In this document: positions 29,044 to 37,767 of the stretch, piece after piece
How the letters are laid out: each line of letters opens with the position of its first letter
Position numbering within the stretch: the stretch's first letter is position 1
Assembly: GCF_016508255.1 (NCBI RefSeq)
Contig: NZ_JADVKT010000002.1
Span: 558,001-622,000 of the forward strand
Origin: Acinetobacter calcoaceticus
GTDB taxonomy: Bacteria > Pseudomonadota > Gammaproteobacteria > Pseudomonadales > Moraxellaceae
DNA length: 64,000 nucleotides
Reading direction: 5' to 3'
Made by a program: the position numbers and the translations under genes
Notes under the pieces: model-generated
The model's input: the letters and a program-made list of their open reading frames with translations, nothing else
Databases searched by the model: none
Told to the model about the DNA's origin: nothing

Positions 29044-29925
29044 TTATTTAATACTGCGGTTAACTGAATTATTGGTATTAATTTCTCCACTTAATAAAAC
29101 AGCATGTAAGTCCGAACCAAATGAACGGACATTTTCCATAACGGCTTTATTACGACGAGTAAGCCAGTTGTAGCCAAGTACGGCAGGTACAGCGACCGCA
29201 AGCCCAATGGCTGTCATAATTAAAGCCTCACCGACAGGACCTGCAACTTTATCAATCGATGCCTGCCCCGAGATACCGATTGCTGTTAATGCATGATAGA
29301 TTCCCCATACAGTCCCGAATAGACCAACGAACGGTGCTGTAGAACCTACTGTTGCTAAAAAGGCTAAACCGCCACCTAAATGATTTTGTATTTTTTCAAT
29401 AGCCCGTTGAATTGAAATGCTCACCCATGTATTAAAATCAATGCGCTCAAGTAAAGAACCGCCGTGTGATTTAGTCGAATTAATTCCTTTTTCTGCAATA
29501 AAACGATATGCACTACTTTGTTCTAAATTATCAGCTGCATTATCTAGCGAGGTTGCTTCCCAAAAACTTTTTTCTGCCTCTTTACCTTGGCGTTTTACTT
29601 TTGCTTGCTGTAAAAATTTCGAGACAATGATGTACCACGTTCCAATCGACATCAGTACTAATATAAATAACGTAGATTTAGCAACTAAGTCACCTTCACG
29701 CCAAAGAGCTTCTAGGCCATATGGGTTTTTAACAGTTTCGCTTGTTGCTGGCTTGGGTGGTGGAGTTGGAGTTGCAGCATTTGAATTTGTTTCTGTAGTT
29801 GCTGTTGCAACAGGAGCATTATTCGTTTCTTCTGCCAAAACTGAGTTTAATGGAAGTAAAGAGCATGCTGCGATTAAACTTGCAGAAGCGAAACGTACTA
29901 GCGGTTGAGTTGATTTTTTCATCAT
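29044..29925 (-). CDS. exbB: ExbB with signal-peptide-like N-terminal extension
   Basis: A 293-residue ExbB. It begins with a signal-like segment ending SVLA/EE and a ~45-residue Ala/Thr/Pro-rich region. The three-TM ExbB core follows, with STLFILVLMSIGTWYIIVSK as the first core helix and TAPFVGLFGTVWGIYHAL in the second. Such N-extended ExbBs are known in pseudomonads. It forms the proton channel driving TonB encoded just upstream. Confidence 0.93.
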   Translation of the reverse strand: MMKKSTQPLVRFASASLIAACSLLPLNSVLAEETNNAPVATATTETNSNAATPTPPPKPATSETVKNPYGLEALWREGDLVAKSTLFILVLMSIGTWYIIVSKFLQQAKVKRQGKEAEKSFWEATSLDNAADNLEQSSAYRFIAEKGINSTKSHGGSLLERIDFNTWVSISIQRAIEKIQNHLGGGLAFLATVGSTAPFVGLFGTVWGIYHALTAIGISGQASIDKVAGPVGEALIMTAIGLAVAVPAVLGYNWLTRRNKAVMENVRSFGSDLHAVLLSGEINTNNSVNRSIK

Positions 29926-29965
29926 ATTATCTCCAATATTTTTAATTTCTTACTAATTTGATCGT

Positions 29966-30679
29966 TTATTCAATTACGAATGGATATTCAATTTCATACC
30001 AGTCTTGCTGAGGCACGCCGTCTTTCATTGCTGGTTTGAACGTACATAAGCTATAAGCTTTAGTTGCTGCCTTATCTAAGGTTTTGCTGCCACTTGATTT
30101 CTTGACTTTGGCGTCAATGACTTTGCCTGAAGTATCAACCAGAACACGTATGCGCACCGTCCCTTGCTCTTCATTCATCAGTGCTTCACGTGGATATTCA
30201 GGTTTTTCACAACCCGCGGAGCCTTCTGAAACACCACGAGTTGCGCCAGCTGGTTTAGGTGCAGGAGCAGCCGCTGCTGGAGCGGGTGCTGCAACTGGAC
30301 TTGGCGATGGCGCACTAGGTGCAGCCGGAGCCGGAGTTGCAACTTTAGTTGGCTGAGCTACCGGAGTCGTTTTTTGTACCGGAGTTGCTACTTTCTCAAC
30401 TTGTTTTGGCGGTTCAGGAGCCTTGGCAACTTTTTCTACCATTTTGGGTGGTTCTGGTGGCTTTTCCTTAGGTTTAGGCTCCTCTGGTTTTGGTGGAGGA
30501 GGCGGTTTTATATCCTGAATAATTTGTAATTCCACAGGTTTTTCTGCTGGTTTTTGAATATTGTTTGCTAAACCTGACATCAGAATATAGGCAACAAGAA
30601 GATGCAGAAAAAGCACTGCGGCAATACCAATAAGGCGTTTGGCAGATTTATTTTCTATGTCTGTAAAAGTCATGCCCAT
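29966..30679 (-). CDS. tonB: TonB energy-transducing protein
   Basis: ATG at 30679 (MGMTFTDIENKS) is chosen because AGGAG lies 5 bases upstream; an in-frame start at 30721 is not supported. The 237-residue product has one TM helix (RLIGIAAVLFLHLLVAY) and a long Pro/Lys then Pro/Ala-rich spacer. The TonB_C domain ends with YEIEYPFVIE. Two cysteines (GCEKPEYP, SLCTFKP) may form a disulfide. This matches the first of the TonB systems described in A. baumannii. Confidence 0.94.
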   Translation of the reverse strand: MGMTFTDIENKSAKRLIGIAAVLFLHLLVAYILMSGLANNIQKPAEKPVELQIIQDIKPPPPPKPEEPKPKEKPPEPPKMVEKVAKAPEPPKQVEKVATPVQKTTPVAQPTKVATPAPAAPSAPSPSPVAAPAPAAAAPAPKPAGATRGVSEGSAGCEKPEYPREALMNEEQGTVRIRVLVDTSGKVIDAKVKKSSGSKTLDKAATKAYSLCTFKPAMKDGVPQQDWYEIEYPFVIE

Positions 30680-30788
30680 AGTTACTCCTGAAACTGTAGA
30701 CAAACAATTTTTTGAAATCACTGTTTGCTAAGAATGAGTATTTGTTCTGCAAACTAACTTTTGAGGGTTATATTTGCAGAACAACCAT

Positions 30789-33461
30789 TTAGAACTTATA
30801 TGTACCTCGTACAAAATAAGTACGTCCTAAAGGATCTGCGTAACGTGGGTCATATCCCATTTGGAAGTTATCAATTACGTTAGAAGCAGGCGGGTCTTCA
30901 TCAAAAATATTTTTAATGCCTGCTGTTAACTCTAGATTTTTAAAGCCTTTGTAAGTACCTGAAATATTGTAGGTTGTATAATCACTGACTCGATGGTTTT
31001 GATCATTCGCGTTTTGATCTTGATAACCGCGTGAGAAGTTTTGTTGTAGGTTTAAAGCCCAGTTTTCATAGTTCCAGTTTAGATTGGCTGTATGTTTCCA
31101 GCGCAAAATAATCGATTGATAATCTAAGCCGCTATATGACCCTGCAACACCTTTCCAGTCACCACCTGGTTCAGATTGATATTTGTAATCTGTTACATAT
31201 GTCCCATCGATATTGAAACCAAATCGACCTGTGGCAGTCATTGGAGAAACCCAACTTAAGCCCACATCAAAACCAGACGTTTTAATACCACCTAAATTTT
31301 GTTGTGTAGTAATAATATAATTTAGTGAACCATCAGCATTACGGACAAATTTATCTGCATATTTCACCGGATCCGCAAAAATAGCAGCTTCCGATAGTGT
31401 GGCAATTTGCTTATCTACTTCTATGTTGAAGTAATCAAGAGTGAAGGCTAGATTTTTAACAGGTTCAAATACTAAGCCTGCTGTAAAAGACGTTGACTCT
31501 TCTGGTTTTAGACTTTTGTTCCCACCATTTTGGCGTTTGAACTGCATATTACAGTCACGTTCTTGTTTACCACCGGGTTGTACAACTCCACCAGAGCAAA
31601 GTGCTGGGTCGTCATATGTTCCACCTGTATTTGTTACTGAGTTTGGCCCATCAACTTCCCAAAGTGTAGGTGCTCTGAAACCTGTACTATAAGTTGTACG
31701 GAACATTAATTGTTTAATTGGTTCCCAACGAAGTGCAAACTTCGGATTAAATGTATTACCAAAATCACTGTAATCATCATAACGGGCAGCAATTTGAGCT
31801 TCTAAAGTTTTGTGCAGTGGAATATGAAACTCGGTAAACACCGACTTAATATTACGATCGCCTTTATTTTCTGGTTCGTTCGGATCACTACCAGTACTTG
31901 GAGCTAGTCGAGCAACATCTGCAATTACTTTTGAAGTCCAATCTTCATAACGATAGCTTGCCCCAACGGCGAATCCGACATCACCTGCTGGTAGTTTAAA
32001 TATAGGTCGACTTGCAGTGAAATCCACAGTGGTCGTATCTAGGTTGGCTTTTAAATATTTGCCTTTAACACCTAGCTGGTCCCATACACCGGCATCTTCA
32101 GGGTTCTGAGGTCCGAATGGATTTAAGGTGCCATTGTTTAAAGCTTCTTGAGTTTTGTCATAGTTCAAATAGCCACTTAAGATTGCATCGGAAGCACTAC
32201 TATGTGCATATGTAACCCCTGAATTAATATCCCAACCATGCGTTTCACCTTCAATACCAGCAAATAATCTATGTGATTGATTAATACTGTTACTTATACG
32301 ATTGCCAGCTTGTGAACGTAAGTAAAGATCAAGAGGGCCTGATGCACCAGCAAGTGCAGGGGTTATGCCATTTCCTGGATAATATTTACTGTTAGGGTCT
32401 AGGCTTAAATCAAAAAATACGTCTGGTGCGACTGAAGTGGTGACCTCATTTCTTGCATATAAATATTCAGCAATCGCATTAAAGTTATCATTAAGTTTAA
32501 AAGTGGCACGGCCCATTACAGAAATATCTTCTGTTTTTGGAACAATTCCAATGACAGCTTGGCTGTTATATCTACATGTTTTCCCATCAGGACTGCTTAC
32601 TAGAGGGTCATTGCCACAACCTGTGGATGCATAAGGATTACCTAAACCAGGAACATTCGCAGGGAATGAACCACTACTGGTTTTATTGACGCCTAATTCA
32701 GGTAGTATGCCTCCGCGTCGACTAACCTTGCGATCTTTGGCCAGAACGTCATCGCCTTTTCGATAGTCGACAACGCCAAAAACGTTATAGCCATTTTCAT
32801 CTAAATCACCAAAGCCGCCAAAGATACTGTAGTCTTGTTGGCCACCACCTTTTTCCTCGGGTTTTTGATATCCGGCGGTTAAGTTAAGACCCGTAAACTG
32901 CTTTTTAGTAATGAAGTTGATAACCCCACCGATCGCATCTGTTCCGTAAATGGAAGAAGCGCCATCACGTAAAACTTCAATACGATCTAACATAGCGAGT
33001 GGAATAATATTTAAATTTGTCACGCCACTATCGTATGCATTTGCAGCCAATCGACGACCATTCAGCAAAATAAGTGTCTTATTTGCACCTAAAGCTCTCA
33101 GGTTTGCTGCTGACCCTACAGTTTTACTCGTACCCACGTTATTTGCAGTTACAAAGTTCGATTGGTTTGCACTAATCTTAGCCAAGGCTTCTTCAGTTGT
33201 GGTTACCCCTTGTTTTAAAATTTCATCAACTTTTACAACGGTAATGGGCGACGCGCTTTGTGCTGCAACTCCTTTAATGGATGAACCTGTCACAGCAACT
33301 TTTACCACTTTTGCAGGTTTATCTTCATTGGTGGATTGTTCTGTTTCTGCCGCTTGTGCCAGGGTAAAGCACATCATGCTTAAACTAAGGGTACTTAATT
33401 TAAGTATTGTTTTGCCGACCATGCGGGTTACCTGAGATCGAACATTGTATTTTTTTTTCAT
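30789..33461 (-). CDS. TonB-dependent outer-membrane receptor
   Basis: An 890-residue receptor with a signal peptide ending TLAQA/AETEQ and a TonB-box-like KVVKVAVTGSS after it. A plug domain follows (LRALGANKTLILLNGRRL; IEVLRDGASSIYGTDAIGG), then a 22-strand-type barrel ending in Phe (FVRGTYKF). The plug is of the Xanthomonas/Caulobacter type (VTGSxI, LNGRRL) rather than a classic siderophore receptor. It is 110 bases upstream of tonB in the same orientation and divergent from the peptide operon. Substrate is unknown; a peptide or other organic ligand is as likely as iron. Confidence 0.9.
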   Translation of the reverse strand: MKKKYNVRSQVTRMVGKTILKLSTLSLSMMCFTLAQAAETEQSTNEDKPAKVVKVAVTGSSIKGVAAQSASPITVVKVDEILKQGVTTTEEALAKISANQSNFVTANNVGTSKTVGSAANLRALGANKTLILLNGRRLAANAYDSGVTNLNIIPLAMLDRIEVLRDGASSIYGTDAIGGVINFITKKQFTGLNLTAGYQKPEEKGGGQQDYSIFGGFGDLDENGYNVFGVVDYRKGDDVLAKDRKVSRRGGILPELGVNKTSSGSFPANVPGLGNPYASTGCGNDPLVSSPDGKTCRYNSQAVIGIVPKTEDISVMGRATFKLNDNFNAIAEYLYARNEVTTSVAPDVFFDLSLDPNSKYYPGNGITPALAGASGPLDLYLRSQAGNRISNSINQSHRLFAGIEGETHGWDINSGVTYAHSSASDAILSGYLNYDKTQEALNNGTLNPFGPQNPEDAGVWDQLGVKGKYLKANLDTTTVDFTASRPIFKLPAGDVGFAVGASYRYEDWTSKVIADVARLAPSTGSDPNEPENKGDRNIKSVFTEFHIPLHKTLEAQIAARYDDYSDFGNTFNPKFALRWEPIKQLMFRTTYSTGFRAPTLWEVDGPNSVTNTGGTYDDPALCSGGVVQPGGKQERDCNMQFKRQNGGNKSLKPEESTSFTAGLVFEPVKNLAFTLDYFNIEVDKQIATLSEAAIFADPVKYADKFVRNADGSLNYIITTQQNLGGIKTSGFDVGLSWVSPMTATGRFGFNIDGTYVTDYKYQSEPGGDWKGVAGSYSGLDYQSIILRWKHTANLNWNYENWALNLQQNFSRGYQDQNANDQNHRVSDYTTYNISGTYKGFKNLELTAGIKNIFDEDPPASNVIDNFQMGYDPRYADPLGRTYFVRGTYKF

Positions 33462-34126
33462 CTTGGATTTGATCCCTTTTTGTTGTAGTTAGCGATATTG
33501 CTGAAAAGTGTTTAAGCAAAGCAAGTGCCAACTATATAATTTTCTTGTTTTAGTTTATGCAAAATATTGATATATATTGATTTTATTATGTTTGAGGCAC
33601 TAATTAAGTAAATATAGAGGAGTAAATTATTTTTCCATTTGGGAAAAATCAACAGGGTGGCTAAAAGTTTCAAATTTATTTGTATAAAAAATATACATTG
33701 TTGGATTGTTCATGTATTTGACAAGTAGTTTTGTATTTTTTTAGAACATTTTTAAAATGTAATTTTATACTGTAACATTTCTTGTTATTTAATATTTTCT
33801 TATATAAAACAAATTGATATGCTTGCATTTGGTATAAATAACCTAAATTTTTTCTGTATCATAATGAAACATGTGTGACTTTTAATTGTGCATTGTTGTT
33901 TAATAGTGAATAAGATATATCAATATAATATTTGGCATAAACTTACTTTTATTTATATAGTCCAAGTAGTTTTAAGTGCCTAATAAAAATGTAAATTTTA
34001 AATACTTTTATATAAATCATTATTGATAATAAAAGATGGCATGAAATTCGCTTTGTATTAAAGAGTTATAAGGCTCTTGTTTTATTGAAGTGTTTTCCAT
34101 TTGGTCAAAATGTTAATTAAGTAGGT
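33462..34126. promoter_or_regulatory. 665-bp AT-rich divergent intergenic region
   Basis: No ORF of note. The stretch is extremely AT-rich. It must hold the promoters of the TonB receptor (minus) and the peptide operon (plus). A perfect -35 TTGACA at 33718 has only a poor -10 (TTAGAA) 17 bases on. A Fur-box-like TCATTATTGATAATA at 34018-34032 matches 9 of 14 informative positions, too weak to call. AAGAG/CTCTT at about 34060-34078, followed by TGTTTTATT, is a possible small attenuator before the first operon gene. Confidence 0.45.
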
Positions 34127-35911
34127 ATGAACTTGAAATTAAAAATTTTTAAGCTCGCCATTTTTAGTATGGCCATAACATCTGTTTCTTACGCCGTAGC
34201 CAAAACACCTGCACAACCAGACAAGATATTGCATGTTGCCTACGAGGCACCTGATGATGGTTTTGATATGGTCAAAACCACCAATTTTTATAGTGCGAGT
34301 ATTGCAGAAGCTATTTTTGAGCCTTTACTAAAATATGATTATTTAGCTCGTCCATTACAATTGGTGCCTTATACTGCTGAAAGTATGCCTAAGGTTGAAC
34401 AAGACGGCAAAGTTTATATATTTAAAATTAAGCCCGGTATTTATTTTACTGCGGACCCGGCTTTTAAAGGCACACATCGCGAGCTTGTGGCAGAAGACTA
34501 TGTATATGCAATTAAACGGATTCTAGACCCTAAAAACAGAGCACCTTCTGTTTCTTTTCTTGATGGCAAATTAGTTGGAGCTGATGCAGTTGTAGCTCAA
34601 GCAAAGAAAACTGGAAAATTTGATTATGCTACGCCAATTGCAGGGCTTAAATCGATTGATCGATATACTCTACAATTCACTTTAACACGGCAAGACTTTA
34701 ATTTTCCTTATATTCTTGCCTATATTACATTTGGGGCCGTTGCTAAAGAGGTGGTTGATTATTACGGTGACCGTATTGGTATGCATCCAGTTGGTACCGG
34801 ACCTTACATGTTGAGTAAATATGTACCGAGAAGTAAAGTCGAGCTGATTGCAAATCCTGATTATCGGGGTTTTGTCTGGAATTTTAAATCGACAGGAACT
34901 GCTTGGGATGACCAACTTGTTAAGGAAATGAGCGGTAAGAATATGCCACAAGTTGGCAAGGTGGTGGTCAGTATTATTGAAGAAGAGCAATCGCGTTGGT
35001 TAGCTTTTCAGTCAGGACAGTTAGATTTCGATCGACTTACTGCGAATGCGGTTCCTCAAGCTTTAGATGGAAACCAGCTTAAACTCTCTTTTCAGAAAAA
35101 GGGGATTAAGCATTATCCAAATAAGGAACCCGAAATTACCTATACCATGATGAATATGCGGGATCCAGTCATTGGTGGTTTTAGTCCAGAAAAAATTGCG
35201 CTTCGTCGAGCAATCACTTTGGCCTATGACCAAAAAGAAAGCATAAAACAGGCATATAAAGGTCAGGCTGTTAGAGCAGAAATGTTTATACCTGAAGGTG
35301 TAAATGGGTATAACCCGAAGTATAAAAGTAGCGTAGGATATAATCCGCTGTTAGCAAATAAACTACTTGATTATTATGGTTATAAAAAAGGTGCTGATGG
35401 CTATCGGACCTTACCAAATGGCAAATCTTTAGTTTTAAAAATTAATAATGAGAATAGCTCAGCATCCGTTATTCACTCGGAACTCTGGAAAAAAAATCTG
35501 GATGCAATAGGCATTCGTGCTGACTTTAAAGTAAGTAATTTTGCAGATAACTTAAAAGCCGCAACTCAATGTAAATATATGATGTGGAGTGGAGCATGGA
35601 TTGCTGACTATCCTGAAGGAGATAATTTTGCACAATTACTATATGGTCCAAATGCTGGACAGGGAAACCATGCCTGTTATCAGTCTAAAACTTATGATGC
35701 TCTCTATACTCAGGCCATTCATTTACCACCGCAACAACGTCTACCATATTATGAAAAGCTCAATCGCCAGATTGAAGCTGACAATCCTTGGATTATTCAT
35801 GTAACTCGAATTCGTAATTGGTTGATACGGCCACAAGTTCAGGGTTTTAAACCTCACCCGATGATGAATACAAACTGGCAATATCTTGATATTACCCCTA
35901 TTAAAAAATAA
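34127..35911 (+). CDS. ABC transporter solute-binding protein, peptide/OppA-like (copy 1)
   Basis: A 594-residue SBP_bac_5 protein with a signal peptide ending AVA/K and no lipobox, so it is soluble periplasmic. HPVGTGPYMLSKYVPRSKVE and ANPDYRGF are cluster C (OppA/DppA) landmarks. It is paralogous to the next gene along its whole length (LARPLQLVP versus LARPAKLIP, and shared GTGPYMLSK). Being long for the family, it may bind large or modified peptides. It is first gene of a six-gene operon, 18 bases before copy 2. Confidence 0.9.
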   Translation: MNLKLKIFKLAIFSMAITSVSYAVAKTPAQPDKILHVAYEAPDDGFDMVKTTNFYSASIAEAIFEPLLKYDYLARPLQLVPYTAESMPKVEQDGKVYIFKIKPGIYFTADPAFKGTHRELVAEDYVYAIKRILDPKNRAPSVSFLDGKLVGADAVVAQAKKTGKFDYATPIAGLKSIDRYTLQFTLTRQDFNFPYILAYITFGAVAKEVVDYYGDRIGMHPVGTGPYMLSKYVPRSKVELIANPDYRGFVWNFKSTGTAWDDQLVKEMSGKNMPQVGKVVVSIIEEEQSRWLAFQSGQLDFDRLTANAVPQALDGNQLKLSFQKKGIKHYPNKEPEITYTMMNMRDPVIGGFSPEKIALRRAITLAYDQKESIKQAYKGQAVRAEMFIPEGVNGYNPKYKSSVGYNPLLANKLLDYYGYKKGADGYRTLPNGKSLVLKINNENSSASVIHSELWKKNLDAIGIRADFKVSNFADNLKAATQCKYMMWSGAWIADYPEGDNFAQLLYGPNAGQGNHACYQSKTYDALYTQAIHLPPQQRLPYYEKLNRQIEADNPWIIHVTRIRNWLIRPQVQGFKPHPMMNTNWQYLDITPIKK

Positions 35912-35929
35912 TTTTAGATAAAGATCATC

Positions 35930-37750
35930 ATGACTGAAAATTTAAAACAAAAGCTCAAACATTGTAGTATCGGTCTATTGGTTGCCAGTATGGCATTGAC
36001 GGGTGCCACGACTATTTTTGCCAAAAGCCCAGCCGATCCAAATAAAGTTTTACATTATACGTTCCCAACAGCTGAAACAGGTTTCGACCCAGCTTATATC
36101 CATGACTTATATTCGGCACATGTAACCACTTCGATATTTGAAACTTTATATACCTATGACTATTTAGCAAGGCCAGCAAAGCTTATTCCCCAGATCGCAA
36201 CCACTATGCCAGAAATGAGTGCAGATGGTCTGACTTATACTATTCACATTAAAAAAGGTATTTATTTTACGCCGGACCCTGTTTTTAAAGGTAAACCTAG
36301 AGAGTTAACGGCTTACGATTATGCGTACTCTTTTAAGCGGTTATTGGACCCGAATTTACGTTCGCCAAATAGCTGGTTGTTGGAGAACAAAATTGAAGGT
36401 ATGGATGCGTTAGTACAATCAGCCAGTAAAACAGGAAAGTTTAACTACGATCAAAGTGTGAGTGGTTTACAAACACCTGATAAGTACACCTTGGTTATTC
36501 GGTTAGTGAAGCCTGATTATAACTTTCCTTTATTACTAGCACATGACCCTACAGGGGCTGTAGCGCGTGAAGTTATCGAAAAATATAAAGATAAATCTGG
36601 CTTTGTGATGGGGCATCCAGTAGGGACAGGACCTTATATGCTCAGTAAGTGGGTGCCTGCTTCGCGTATTGTTTTAAAAGCGAATCCTGATTATCGCGGT
36701 TTTACTTGGAATTTTGTAGCCAGTAGTGCTGAGGACCAAGCGATTGTGAAACGCCTCAAAGGTAAACAAATGCCTCAAATCGGCACAATTGATATTCAGG
36801 TAATGGAAGAAAACCAGTCACGATGGTTAGCATTCCAACGTGGTGAAGTTGATATTATTCAACTTGAAGGGCAATTAGTCTCGAAAGCCATTAAAGATGG
36901 CAAGTTAAGACCTGAACTTGCAAAAGATGGCGTGCATTTATCCCGTATTGTTGATCCGGAAATTAGTTACAACTATTGGAACCTTAAGAATCCTCTTGTT
37001 GGAGGAATGAGTAAAGAGAAAATCGCTTTACGCCGTGCAATTGCAATGTCTCGTTCAATAGATCAAGAAATTAAATTAGTACGTAATAGTGATGCTGAGC
37101 GTCTACATTTTCCAGTACCGCCAGGTGTAGTGGGGGCTGACCCGCAATATAGAAGCAGTACCCCATATTCGGTAAAAGCAGCAAATCTATTATTAGATAA
37201 ATATAACTACAAAAAAGATGCATCAGGATGGCGTACACAACCAAATGGCAAGCCTCTGGTCATTGAATATATGGCGCGTAATGACAGTATTGGTCAGCAA
37301 AGCGCTGAGCTTTGGAAAAAGAACTTTGACAGTTTGAATATCCGTATGGTGTACAAGCCTATGCTTTTTTCAGATCTCATTCGGGCGCAAAAACAGTGTG
37401 ACGGAATGTTTGGTTCTTCTGCATGGATTGCCGATTATCCAGATGGGGATAATTTTATGCAGAATTTTTATGGCCCCAATACTCATATGACCAACTGGTC
37501 TTGCGGTTCAATACCAGAGTTTGATCAATTATACCGTCAGTCTCAACAGGTTAAGCCAGGCCCAGAACGCGACGTGATTTATCGAAAAATGACACGTTTG
37601 TTAGAAGTGTATATGCCAGTGCAAGTGTTGTATGCACGTTATAGAAATATGTTGGCTCAACCAAGAATTATTGGATATAAGAAGCATCCGATTTTACATG
37701 CCGAATGGATGTACTTCGATATTGATACAAATATTAAATCTAATCATTAA
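35930..37750 (+). CDS. ABC transporter solute-binding protein, peptide/OppA-like (copy 2)
   Basis: A 606-residue periplasmic SBP_bac_5 protein with a signal peptide (hydrophobic core IGLLVASMALTGATTIFA). Motifs match copy 1 (YDYLARPAKLIP, HPVGTGPYMLSKW, ANPDYRGFTWNF), but the ligand-lining middle part diverges. Two binding proteins feeding one permease pair suggests two ligand classes. The next gene, a peptidase, starts 17 bases on. Confidence 0.9.
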   Translation: MTENLKQKLKHCSIGLLVASMALTGATTIFAKSPADPNKVLHYTFPTAETGFDPAYIHDLYSAHVTTSIFETLYTYDYLARPAKLIPQIATTMPEMSADGLTYTIHIKKGIYFTPDPVFKGKPRELTAYDYAYSFKRLLDPNLRSPNSWLLENKIEGMDALVQSASKTGKFNYDQSVSGLQTPDKYTLVIRLVKPDYNFPLLLAHDPTGAVAREVIEKYKDKSGFVMGHPVGTGPYMLSKWVPASRIVLKANPDYRGFTWNFVASSAEDQAIVKRLKGKQMPQIGTIDIQVMEENQSRWLAFQRGEVDIIQLEGQLVSKAIKDGKLRPELAKDGVHLSRIVDPEISYNYWNLKNPLVGGMSKEKIALRRAIAMSRSIDQEIKLVRNSDAERLHFPVPPGVVGADPQYRSSTPYSVKAANLLLDKYNYKKDASGWRTQPNGKPLVIEYMARNDSIGQQSAELWKKNFDSLNIRMVYKPMLFSDLIRAQKQCDGMFGSSAWIADYPDGDNFMQNFYGPNTHMTNWSCGSIPEFDQLYRQSQQVKPGPERDVIYRKMTRLLEVYMPVQVLYARYRNMLAQPRIIGYKKHPILHAEWMYFDIDTNIKSNH

Positions 37751-37767
37751 ATGAAAAATCTGGAGAT

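Noticed and set aside
34014..34032. Fur-box-like sequence upstream of the peptide operon
   Set aside because: Only 9 of 14 informative positions fit the TGATAAT-n-ATTATCA core, and in such AT-rich DNA that is expected by chance.
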